From: Theobroma cacao
Taxonomy: Eukaryota > Streptophyta > Magnoliopsida > Malvales > Malvaceae
Direction: 5' to 3'
Assembly (NCBI RefSeq): GCF_000208745.1
Contig: NC_030858.1
Location: forward strand, 14,826,788 to 14,890,787
DNA: 64,000 bases
Shown here: positions 22,201 through 34,100 of the stretch, piece by piece
Position numbering within the stretch: position 1 is the first letter of the stretch
Layout of the letters: each line of letters starts with the position of its first letter
Translations under genes and position numbers: made by a program
Notes under the pieces: generated by a model
Seen by the model: the letters and a program-made list of their open reading frames with translations, nothing else
What the model was told of the DNA's origin: nothing
The model's database searches: none

Positions 22201-23370
22201 AAAAGTATTTGAGCTCAGCGAGTTGAGTTTATCTGTACTTAAATATATATCTTGCTAGCTTTCTCTGGGCTGATTGAACATTGGCTGTATTACAGCAGAA
22301 AAATTGGCCCCTTTCTTTGATCCTTTTCAACTCTCTTTCTGCTGCCCTTCTCAACTCTATATCAAAAAGAGAGAAAAGAGGAAAAAAACATGAAGGTATT
22401 GATTTTGGGATGTGAGTGGTTGAGAATGGAAATGAGTGAAGGTATAAAGATAGAAGAAGTAATTTATCTGAGTTGGATGTATGTGGAAGTTGATGATGCT
22501 TTTTCCTTGCATGCTTAAAAGTGACTGGGGACTTGGACAAGGCTCATTCTGTGTTTCCCAAAATACTGTGTACATGCATACTCACACACTGTTAACTATA
22601 TTTTAAACTAGCATATGACTCACTTGAGTAAATTTTGCAACAGGTTGGTTATTTGACATTTTTTATTTTTTTTTCTTCTATTTGATTATGTAATTCTTGT
22701 TTTCCCTACTACCATTTGTAGTATTTTTATGTAGTAGTAGAATAGTAGAATATAGGAGAGAATATTGAAGTTGGTACTTTGTGGGTACTTCATTATGCAC
22801 CTGTGAGGGATCCAGATTGTGATTCTGTAGAAAAATGGGGATGTCTGACCTCTTCAATTTGATGCTCAGCTGCAATTGATACTAGTGTTTTTGTACTCAA
22901 AAACTGATGTTAGGTATTAAGAATGAGTAAACATGGTCAAATTTCATGTCATATTTGTAATTTATATCAGGCCAATGAATATACTGCTGCTGTTGTTAAG
23001 TATTTTCTATTCATAGTCACAACTAGTTTCTCATCACTTGCTTCTAGGTTGATGATGATGTTCGACTTGAAGATGATTGGGTTCCCATGGATGAACAATT
23101 AGGTACTGCAGAACTTGAGGAGGTTCTCCGTGCAAAGGATGCCCATTCAAGAGCAGTTGTACTTGAAAGTGTAGGTTCCTACATCCATGATGATTGTGGT
23201 TTTTTTGTTTGAATGTGACCTTCTATTCAAGTTATTTAATGTCTTATCTCCATTGCAGATTGGGGATATTCCTGATGCTGAGATTAAGCCTCCTGAGAAT
23301 GTTCTATTTGTTTGTAAACTGAATCCAGTCACTGAAGTGAGTGCTTATTTTGTATTCAGTGGTGGTGATA

Positions 23371-23418
<48 letters not shown>

Positions 23419-26400
23419 ATCATTTCGGTAGTTATTTTATTTATTTGGACTTTGATTAGGTAAGTTTGTCAGAGGGAAGGACTGACAAGGAAGGAAAAGT
23501 TGGCTGTGAACATGAGGGGTTCTTTTATTGTTCTAAACATTTTGCTCTCTTCAACCTGATAATTTGCATCCTATGCTACTTGTTCCTTTGTCTTAATCAG
23601 AGGAAAAGACCTATTTGCTAATTTATCCGTGACAACTTTTCCTTCCTACAAGACAGAATGTTAAAACCAAAGTACCAACACTTACTGTTTGCATTTGAAG
23701 ACACTTTTTGATTGGCTCTTCTAACTGCAGGATGAGGACTTACATACTATCTTTTCACGTTTTGGAACTGTACTATCGTAAGTATAAATATTCTTAATAT
23801 TTGGTGATATTGGGATGCTTGTGACTTTGGATGTATTTTTCACTGCAATTAAATGACAGGGCTGAGGTAATCCGTGATTATAAGACTGGAGACAGCTTAT
23901 GCTATGCTTTCATTGGTGAGTGGAATCTTGATTTTATTTATTTATATTTATCGAAGAACATCTATAACTTGTTATTTGTAGTGTAGAAAACAATGATGTT
24001 CAGGTCTACTTTAGTTTGGTTTAAATAATGGTATTCTCGCTGTACTCTTTAATTTATGACAACTTTGAACTTGCCTACAGAATGTGTTGGAACCTTTTTC
24101 TAGCTCTGATCCAAATCTTAAGTGAAAGTTATACATTGTTTTTGATTGACAGTTACTGTTTTGAATACTGAAGATGAAACAAAGTATAATATGCTGGCAA
24201 AATAGATTACAGTGAGCCTATCAAAGTATTTGGTTTGGGTTCTGTTTCTCTATTCTTATCGAATTTGTAAATAGTAGTTGACTCATGGATGCTGTATAAG
24301 ACAATGTTTTACATCAAGTTCTTAGGTGCCGCCTTAAGCTTTCATGATTACACATCCACCTGATCTTTATGGGTATGTGTAATTGTTAATTAATGTTAGT
24401 TCATATTGAGGCATTGCTTCAGCCATGTGTCTTTTATGAGTGGTCACCATTGAGATCAAGTGGTCAAAGGCTAGAAGAAAAAGGTTAAACATAGGCTAAA
24501 AGGTGTGCAGTTGATTCTGTTCTAAAGATTAGGTCTCTTTGAACAAAGAGGTAGGTGGGAAAATTGAAAGAGTAAATAAAAACCATTTGAAGCTTGGTAT
24601 ATACTTAAGGTGTACAAGATTGTTCCAAAAATTATTAGAAAGTGACTACTTGACAGTCATATCCTTCTTTAGGGCCTTTTATACTGTGTCACTGTGTCTT
24701 AGGGCAATTGATGAATAAGACACTTGGATACAGACCGACATGCTATTCCCATACTTGAGTCTGAGTGTAATAGATTATTACCTGCTTTGTTAGGCACTTA
24801 TGAAACAAGATTATTGTGGTGACTGATAAGCAATTTGAGCTATTGAAGGGTAAACACAACCCCTGCATCGGCTTCACATGTTAGTGCAATGATTATATTT
24901 TACTAAGGTGCTATTCGATAAACCTTTAACTTTTAAAATCATTGAAAACTAAATTTACGAAGATTATATATGTTTTTTGAAAGCGTTTGATAACTTATTT
25001 CAAAAACTCACTATCTTATTGAATGAAATTTTTATCATTTAGTTACATTTTATATTCTTTCTTCTTTAACTTTTATTATTGTAAACCTAATAAATTCATA
25101 TCTCTTTTACAAAAATAAAAAAATAAAGATCTACTCAATTCTATAATTTTCAGCAGCATATCAAACGATTTATATTGTCAAGGTTCAGTACTTAAATTTT
25201 CCTTAAGTAAAACTTCAGCACTTTATTTTCCAATGTTGAATTTTTTAGTTTATCAAGCTACAGCTAAATCTAAGTTTGTTTTGTTATTATTTTGAGAATG
25301 GGTTGGCAAATTATTCAGCTAGTGAATTCAGGGGAAGTAAGTCAAGAACTATGTTGCTCTGACACTTCATTTCCTTGAAGTACTCTGTCAGGTACATATC
25401 CAACGGACATGGGTGTGGAGGTTTGACCCTCTAAATATAGGGAAAAACTTAAGAAAAAAAATTGAATGTACCCATATCCAACATTCACTCTCAAGTCTGA
25501 GTAACATAGTTCAAGAAAGGTATGGAAAAGAACAAGGAGTAGTTCAAGGTATGGAAAAGAACAAAGAGGTCAAAAATGTTCTTGTAGAACTACTTTTATG
25601 AACCATGGGCCTTGATATGTATTTGTGGAAAAAAAATTGCAAACCATAGGTACCATCAAGGTTTTTTCCTTCTTGTTTTCATTTGCACTTATAACCTGAT
25701 TATTATTATGTTATTTTCTCTTGGATAGAGAATCTTATCAAGCATATTTTATTATTACAGAATTTGAGACCAAAGAGGCATGTGAACAAGCATATTTCAA
25801 GGTAAAATATAAGACAAAAAGTTTACTTGCTTTTCTTTAGTATTGCATGTTCCTAGGAATTATAATTATTATTGTTGTTTTCATTGTAAAGTCTCAGGTT
25901 TCCAGGATTTAATTGGGAAGAAAACTATTTTTTCTTTGTTTCAACTACCTGATTTGTCAATCAGGATTGTAGTAGTCCTTGAGGATGCACCCAAAATGGT
26001 TGTTACTTGAGACTGCAATTTGGAGGTCTCAAGTTCCACCTTGGGGATAGGGGAGGGGGTTCTTTGGCATAGGAGAGAGTTCAACATACTTTTATGTAGC
26101 TCTTCTAGAGCTCTGATAGAATTCCGTCTTTTCAGCATTTTGTCAAAATTTTTAACACTTACCATTAGGAAGTAGAGGAAGGGGAAAATCTCAATGCTCA
26201 GATCTAGTTACTTAATTCATCAACAAAAGTTGCTTAAATCAAAAATAATATCAGCATTTATTGCCTACTTTCTAAACCTAGTACTTGCTAAATAAGCAAA
26301 ACTAATATGAATATAACTTGAAATGCCCTAAATATATTAAATTTACAATCAAGCTGATAAAAAATATACAATGCAAATAAAACTCATTCCTAAGTTATTT

Positions 26401-29400
26401 AGCACTTCAATGGGCATGATTCTTGTCCTTGGGAATAAGCGATGCAACATCTTTCTTATGGACATGATAATGATGGCAGTGGTCCTAACATCAGGCTCTT
26501 GGGAAAACTTGCTGAGAAGTGTTTTAAACGTCAAGGGTTCTAGAACAGCTGCTAACATGTGTTTTTTTTTTTTTAATCAGATATTTTTTCTGCAATTTGT
26601 TTTATCCTGGGCATGGAAATTTGGTTGACCTAATTTTTCATGGCAGATGGATAATGCCTTGATTGATGATAGAAGGATACATGTGGATTTTAGTCAAAGT
26701 GTTGCAAAACTTTGGTCCCAGTACAGGCGCAAGGATCACCAAAAGGGTCAAGGTAAATTTACTGCCAGAGTATATACATGGCTTACACTGGTGTCAGTTT
26801 ACATACAAATCTGTGTTGGTTACATTCCCATGCATGGCATTAGACAACATGCTTGAGGCCCTAGGCATGCTTTTTAAGTACCCTGCACATCCTCAGTGCT
26901 TTGGCACTGGTTGATACATAGATAATGATAATTTGTTACAAACAAATATAAACAGGAGATATAAACACCTAATATCCAGCTTATGTCAAGTTGCTTTGAC
27001 ATTTCTCTGTCCAATTAGTTAGCGAACCTGTGCAGATCAACTCTAGTGCAGAGTAGGCTCCTGAGCATTTTTGCAGTTGCATGACTAGAGAATGTTTAGA
27101 GTGAGTATATGGAATTTCTTGCAACTTAGATGATCAAGTTCTGAATAGATGGATTCTATTGATCTAAGAATGGAAAAGTTGAAGACAAAAGATGACATCT
27201 GCAAAGTGTTTAAATACCTAAAATAGGAAGGCTTAAAACCAAGTAGAAAACCCTTAAAATTGTGCAGAATATGCAGTTAAGAATTTATACTATGTTTCCT
27301 GCTCAATTAATCCCACATTCTATTATTAATCTGAGCCAATTAAAATAAATGGAAACTCTAACATGAGCAGCAACTATGCTGGAGTATACGGTAAAAATTG
27401 GGTCCTTGTTATCATGTGCAACATACTTGCAATTTGAAAAATATTTAACCAAACCTGAGCCCAATTTCATAATCAATAATAATGAACTTGCATGAATAAA
27501 AATAAATCTAGTCTAAGAACAAGAATATGAGAAATATCTGAACACCTGTGCTCCTCTGTTCCCTCTTTGCTAATGTTCACCATCACTGGTTTGCCATCTT
27601 CCTTTCTCTTTCTCTCCCTCTCTCATTGCTATGGCTATGCTTCCACCACCAACAACATTAAGATTTTTCATGGCCACAGTTATTGCTCCTCATAAAATAC
27701 CAAATAAACCAACTTGACTGCCATTACATAACCTAGAAATAGCAACAAACATGACCCACAGAAAAAATTTATCATTGAACTTATCTCTTTTTCTCTCCTC
27801 TCTTAGCTTCCAATGGTGTTAAAAAGAATTAATATTGGTTTTTGTTCTCTAACAATAATATGTGACAATCTCTCCTCATTTTTTTGGTCTCGTAATCCTT
27901 TATGCTAGAAGTTAACAGCCTAAAACTGCCATTTGTGGTGACAAAAGACCTATACTATGTGACAAAGATTAATATTTGATAACCGGTCATAAACCAGCTT
28001 GGGTACCTTAAAGTGAGAGAGGGCAAGTGGAAGGTGATTGAAAAAAGCATGAAGAAAGGTGGTTGCAATAGCAGCAGAGGTTGGGAGGAGAATGAGAGAG
28101 ATTTCAAGGATTGGAGTTTTATTTTCTTTTATATTTTATTGAATTTAGGTAAGATTTTGGTTTTTTCTTCTATACCTTAGTTGGATTTATATAAGATTTC
28201 ATTTTTAATTTATTATGAATATTCTAGGATGAGATTATAATTAGTCCAAGATTTTTTTTGTAAACTTGGTAAACCTGGCACATCAAGAAAAGGGCCTAAT
28301 TTTTTTTACTTGTGTGCTGACATAAAAGAGCTTAAATTGGGTAGGTCATGTGTGGTCATGAGAATTTTCCATCTGAATTATGTTTAATTGGCCAAAAGTA
28401 ACTGTACATGGACTTAATTGCACCAAATTAGTGCATGTGGGTTCAATTGCACGTCTTGCACATCTAGAAGGGAATCTTTCTGGCTGTATACCAAACTAGA
28501 GAACCTTGGCAAAAATGAATTTCACAATGATGAAAAGATGGGAGGATAGGAAACTTGTGTAAGATAAGTTGGGTGAGGAGTCTTTGTGCTAGATGAGTTG
28601 TCCTCTCTCTTTTCGTTTGAGAAATCAACAAATTTGAGTAAAGATTGCTTCATATATTGGTTCCATGATAATTGATTTTTGATAAATTAATAGAACGTTG
28701 GTAAACACATCTCTTTAAAGTTTGGTTCATTGCAAGCAACGATTATCCTCCCAAAGGGAATAATTTGGAGCCTGCAGAAAGGAAATTCCCAAGGTCCATT
28801 ATAATTCCTTCTTTACATGTTATCTAATTCCTTTCTGTCAATCTTTGTTTGTCTCGAGTGTCATGTACCTTTTTACAGGCAATTTCCACAATTGCAGAAG
28901 TTACCATGTTTGATTGTATGTTTGGATGTAGGAGGTTGCTTCAAATGTGGTGCTCTTGATCACATTGCCAAGGACTGTACTGGGGGACCTTCCACCAAGC
29001 TGCAGCCTTCAAAATATATATTAAAGGATGAAAACATACAGCATGGTGGAGCCAGTAGCTCAAGGTTTGTAAAGTTGAATTGTATTATGTGCATCCTCGC
29101 TCCTTCCACACCCTCTTTACTTTTCTCTTTTGACATTATGTTGTGTCATAGGTATGAGATGGTATTTGATGGAGACACTCCACAGAGTCCCAGGCAAGGA
29201 AAAAGACATCGAGCCCGTGATCCTGATGACCATGAATACAGATATAAAGTGAACAAGTATAGTTCTGATGCTATTGAGGGGAAAGACTTCAATGATAAGG
29301 ATAGGCAGAGAAACAGAAGAAGAGATAACAGAGTGGATGTGGGTCAATCTGGTGGGAGGAGAGATGAAAAGTATCTTAAAGACGACATTAAGGGAGAAAT

Positions 29401-29785
29401 GCATATGGACAGACAAAGAGGGAGAGATGAGCACAGTCGCAGAAAAAGCAGTTCAGATATTTGTGGTGATGACCGGAGAGATGATGGAGATCACAGAAAG
29501 AGATATGCTGACAACGATAGTCCTCCAAATAGAAGGCACAATGGAGATCATAAAAAGAGTGGTGATCGTAATATCTATGTGGACAAGAGGGATGAGAGAG
29601 ATTATTGGAAGAAAAATGCAGATAGCAACAAACGAGACACAAGGAATGACCCAAGTTACAGAAAAAGTGGTTCAAATGACCATGGCCATAAACATCGAAG
29701 GGCAGAACGAACAGATAGGCATCAACGCATGGAAAAAGATGATTATGATAGAGATGGAAGACACCGAGGTGATAGGAAGAGATAG
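19248..29785 (+). CDS. CYP59: Peptidyl-prolyl cis-trans isomerase CYP59 (cyclophilin-RRM-zinc knuckle), 14 exons
   Basis: Nuclear multidomain cyclophilin; in Arabidopsis it binds RNA, SR proteins and the RNA polymerase II C-terminal domain. Exons: 19248-19345, 19487-19591, 19780-19897, 20103-20153, 21074-21165, 21306-21405, 23048-23170, 23259-23336, 23731-23777, 23860-23915, 25761-25801, 26647-26752, 28932-29064, 29152-29785. The phases join to 593 residues and TAG. The cyclophilin domain is at 1-165, with QFYF 107-110 and His123. The Arg55 and Trp121 positions of human cyclophilin A are Thr44 and Tyr118. The RRM is at about 243-320 (RNP2 VLFVCKL, RNP1 LCYAFIEF 284-291). The CCHC knuckle is C341, C344, H349, C354. 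The tail from 385 is rich in Arg, Asp, Lys and Ser. The first intron needs a GC donor. Arabidopsis CYP59 is 506 residues; this tail is longer. Confidence 0.95.
19346..19486 (+). other. CYP59 intron 1 with GC-AG splice sites
   Basis: The junction TTGCAG/GCAACT ... GTGCAG/GATTAAG is the only one that joins KNFLKLC to RIKYYNG, as cyclophilin homology requires. No GT donor nearby keeps the frame. Confidence 0.8.
20754..20815 (+). repeat. Dispersed repeat copy in CYP59 intron 4
   Basis: Shares TGACCCTC-AAATATA-GGAAAAACTT and AAAAAAATTGAATG-ACC blocks with 25417-25474 in intron 10, in the same orientation. The family is not recognised. Confidence 0.55.
23373..23414. repeat. (AT)n microsatellite
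   Basis: About 20 AT units in CYP59 intron 8. Confidence 0.95.
24907..25264. mobile_element. Possible hAT-type MITE in CYP59 intron 10
   Basis: The left end carries TTCGATAAAC and the right end carries GTTTATCAAGC, an imperfect terminal inverted repeat around an AT-rich core with no ORF. The target duplication is not clear. Confidence 0.3.
25417..25474 (+). repeat. Dispersed repeat copy in CYP59 intron 10
   Basis: Second copy of the block at 20754-20815. A further 15-bp direct repeat GTATGGAAAAGAACA lies next to it at about 25519 and 25549. Confidence 0.55.
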
Positions 29786-31124
29786 AATGATACATGATGT
29801 AACCTTATTTTCCTGGTGTACAAATGAAATCAAATTTCCTGATTTACAGATAAATGGACCAAACTAAGTTACTGTTCTGAGAAAGTGAACAACCAATCAC
29901 TATATTCATATGAATCAACTAAATCCGTTTAGGATGCAATCTTTGTTGACTTAAATGCATATGGCTTGAACTTGCGATCTTTGCCAGTGGCTGGTCACTG
30001 ATCTTTAAAATTGTTTAGCTTCTTTGAGTTCTGCTAGTTTTCGTTTTACATTTTTAGGATGGTGGGATAGGATTGGGATTGGGATTGCCCCACTGTAATC
30101 TGCATTAGCATCCCTATGGTGACCAATCCTGCTGGGTTTGGTTGTGATTGTGAGCTGCCTAATTGTGTCGATGGGAAATTATACACAAGAAAAGTTATCT
30201 ACATAATTACTTGTCCAGAGAACATAACAAGAAAATATTCTATACCTTTTTAATCTTATCAGGTAGAGATGAAATCTGAGGAAAATTAATACTAAATTCA
30301 TAGTTGTTTATTAATCCTTTTATAATCTATTGACAACAGCATGAGATATATTACCACATACATAAAAACTAACACAAATTCAAATAATCCAAATGTTACA
30401 CTTGGAAATGATTCAGATTTAAAACCACCTACTATCCACAAATGAACCAAACCAAACTCGAAACAACTCGACCCAATCTGACCCATCCAATTACCAGCTC
30501 CGTAATGATACAGTTACCAACCCAGCATCTGCCCTTTGATGCATTAGGTATAATAGTTTCTGGGATGCCATGAATTCTCTTGTCCCCATTTATAGTTACC
30601 ATCTGTCAATGTCATGGCAGCTTCAACTTCTGTGCAAAGTCACAAAGAAGGATGTAAATTCCAGATCCCATACTTTTTTTCTTTTCCATTAAAACCACGC
30701 ATGCATAACGGTTGCAGTAAATAATTTTACAGCATCAGGAAGGGCTTCCTTCCGAGTTCCGAGTTCCAAGTAATTCCCCTTTAAAATATATTGCAATCTC
30801 CTACATAGAATCCCATAATTCTATTTTTCCTTTTTCATTTTCTTTTTTGGGTAGAATAATTATGCTACACAAACATAAACACAGACAGATATACATATAT
30901 TTACTGGTTGAACAGTATAAACCCTGTCACTGTCACTAATGATTGAAACTTCCTGTAGCAGGGGCCATCATAGGGCTTAGCCATCAGACGCCCATCGTTA
31001 AATCCACCCGCCCAGGAACCCATGTCAAGACTTTGAACCGTTCAATGAACAGGCCTTCACTGCAATGCTTTCCCAGCCTCAACAGCACTTGGAGGACATC
31101 CCAGAAACTCCCTTCATGTCTGTA
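29786..31124. other. Convergent intergenic region with 3' UTRs
   Basis: CYP59 3' UTR and downstream sequence, then the 3' UTR of the minus-strand Pumilio gene (roughly 30600-31124). A tandem GGGATTGGGATT block lies at 30070-30090. No other gene was recognised. Confidence 0.5.
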
Positions 31125-34100
31125 TCAAGACCCTGTAGTCTGATTTTCTGTATGCAGGAGAAGAACATACTCTAAATGGTTAACATCAACTATGGTCAAG
31201 CATCTCATCCTCCAAGAAATATAGCATGGAATATAACCACTTTTTTACTATTATTATTTCATGAAATGGGAAATGACAGCTTTATATGTCAAGTATCCAA
31301 CATAAAACCAATAAACAATAAACCTAAATCTTCAACTCTGACCAAGTCTTATGACACATCATGACTACGCAATCAACTTGTAAAATTCATTTTAGGTATC
31401 AAGTTGCTCCTCACATACTTATTACAAGTGTTTGTCAGAATATTATCAGCAGCAAGAATGCTACCATCATGACCACCATGCACACCCTGTCACCACCTCA
31501 CTCTACCCCTACAACCATCAGTAAGACCATTAGCACCATCATCACAATATTATAAGCAGCAAGAATGCTACCCATCACGACCACCATACCACACCATCTG
31601 TCACCACCTTACTCTAACCCTACAACCATCAGAATATTATGGCTCCAATACTATAAATACTAACAACACCCATGCAGCCTCACCAATACCAACGCCGCTG
31701 AAATACAACTGCCACCATTATTCCCTTTGACACTTTTCACCACCTTAACCATCAGCAAAATTACAAACATCAATATCATGATTATTATCAGCATCAATAC
31801 CAGAGTATAATCGTAATCATTACAACCATAGCCAATATCACTATACATTATTTCATCTAATTTTCCTAAAATATATGTTCAACGTGGTGTATTGTAGCTT
31901 CACAATTGTTAATAACATTTATTCAACCTTCAGTAGCTTTAGCTATCCAACATTTCAATTAAATGTTTCAGCTAAAATTTCAGCTCTTGAAATATTCAAT
32001 TCTTTCAACTTTCGGTTTTACCAAACAACATTCAGTCTTCTGATGCCTTAGCCAACCAACAAATACAAAACGAAAGAAAGAGTATACAGAAAGGAAACCA
32101 TAATTCTATCTCAAACACCTTACAGTATAACTGATTCATTCACATGCAAATGATTATTTGCATCAGCAAGTCATGCCTCATCAGAAACTCGTATCCTACC
32201 CTCTTAAGTGTTCTAACCACCCAAAACTTCATCTGAGGGCTCCTAAGTTCATTTCTCTCAACCATTTTTGTTGTCCCCCATCAAACCCCCATGGTTTCCC
32301 TCTCAGAGGCTTCAATACCCTTAAAATGGAACACCCTATGCTTTTGAGAACTCCTTGTTGTTTTAACTGGATTAATATGGTTTTGTTTCTTGAAAACTGA
32401 TTTTGAAGATTCAAACATACACTCACCCAAAAAAAGAAAAACAAAAAACCATTCTTATTGCTCTTGTCAAGTGTCATAAAAAATTGTGTTCAAAGGAGGC
32501 AAACTGTCCCCAAACAACCCCCCCCGAAAAAAAAATATCATTATGTTTGTTCTTATCATCAAGGGAAAAACAACCACAGAAAAAGAAAAGATGCCCTTCG
32601 GTTCCTGATCAGCTGTGTCTGACCACCTCTACCCATTTTTCCACTCCACCCTGGCTGGCAAATAGTTATAGATTTAGCCAGTGAAACAAAACCACCTTCC
32701 AACAATTAGATAATCCACAAGCCTTTAAGTCATTAATTTTGACAGATAATCCAATATTTTATTGGCATTTTTCAAGATGCAGTCTTTTAACACCTTTATC
32801 TACTAATGTGCTACCTAGTCTTTTAACACCTTTATGTACTAATGTGCTACTCATCATTTTCCGTCCACTCAAATATCATGTTCTTGCACCCTCACCACTC
32901 ACTTATATTTGTTATTGTTCCCATTCTTCATGGTGACTTTAGAAGCTTTACTTCAAGACAAGTAGACAACATCAATGCATTAGAAGATGCGAACAGATTT
33001 GAAAATATTAATAAAGTAATTGGCCTTCAAAGGGAGAAGCAAACCCATGGAGCTAAAATGGTTCACCAAAACACAACTTCATGGCATGATAGAGATAATT
33101 AACAATGGCATCAAGCTAGAAAAAAAACTTATGACCACAAAGAAATATACCACAAAATTTTTTAAAAATTTAGGAAGCATAAGTCAAAGCAAGAGTACAA
33201 GCAAGTCAGTGAATCTACTAGCACATACCTTCTCCAAATAGCTGCTCAAACCGAGCAACAATGTGTTTTCCATAAGTATATTTTTTCAAAGCATGAGCAT
33301 GCAATCTGATGCGACTAAGCAGTACTGCTCGTTGATTATCTGTACATGTTTCAAAAATCTTCTGGACAACATAATTTGCAAATTGGTCCTTCATCATTAT
33401 CTGGAACATTAAACAATTGAACACATTAACTAAGTGCAATAGAACTTCATATTCAAAATTCTCACATCAGATGCAGTAAGTGCTATCAATCTATAAACAA
33501 TTATGATTTAATTGGATGATTGAATAATGACTTCAAGAAAAACAAAAATCTGAACCTTCACAAGTAGGATGGAGTTGGAAAAGTAAGACAAGGCACAAAA
33601 ATGTTAGGAGGAGCATTTTCTTATTCAAGATCAGCAAACATTCAATTTCTATAAGTCATGAACCCTTAGCTAGCATGTCTAAAACAAAACAATTGTAAAG
33701 CCCAAAAAAAAAAATAAACCAACCAAACAACATATTTCCACAAAGATCACTCCATAGGAGTAGAGTGAAATCAAGCATTTAAGAACATGACACCCATCAA
33801 GTTTATTATATTTAAGACTAATAAAAGAGAAAAGGTAAAAAACACAAAAAATTCATCTTATACACATAATTTACTTCCAAGAGAAAATTGATAAGGGGTT
33901 GGCAGAATGTGCTCAAATCAGATGCTAAATAAAAGCCATTCTCTTTCAAAGTCTTTTCTGTTGCTTTAATTTATCACAAATATGATGAAAAATAAATTAA
34001 TATATACATATATATACACTTACATACTTAAGTAAGACTTCATTTTCCTTTTTAACAGACAAACTGGTGTTTTGACATGCACCATGAAGGTGTAGTAAGA

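Noticed and set aside
25941..26165. Minus open frame in CYP59 intron 11 with [13 protein letters not shown]
   Set aside because: Short, no relatives recognised, antisense in an intron. Could be a repeat fragment but nothing supports a gene.
29268..29867. 199-residue open frame overlapping the last CYP59 exon
   Set aside because: Shifted frame of the low-complexity Arg/Asp-rich tail. The CYP59 frame is the one in phase with all upstream exons.
31361..31860. CAT/ACC-rich repeats resembling a CRISPR-like array
   Set aside because: No constant direct repeat with unique spacers. It is a plain tandem duplication and triplet-rich DNA in a plant intron.
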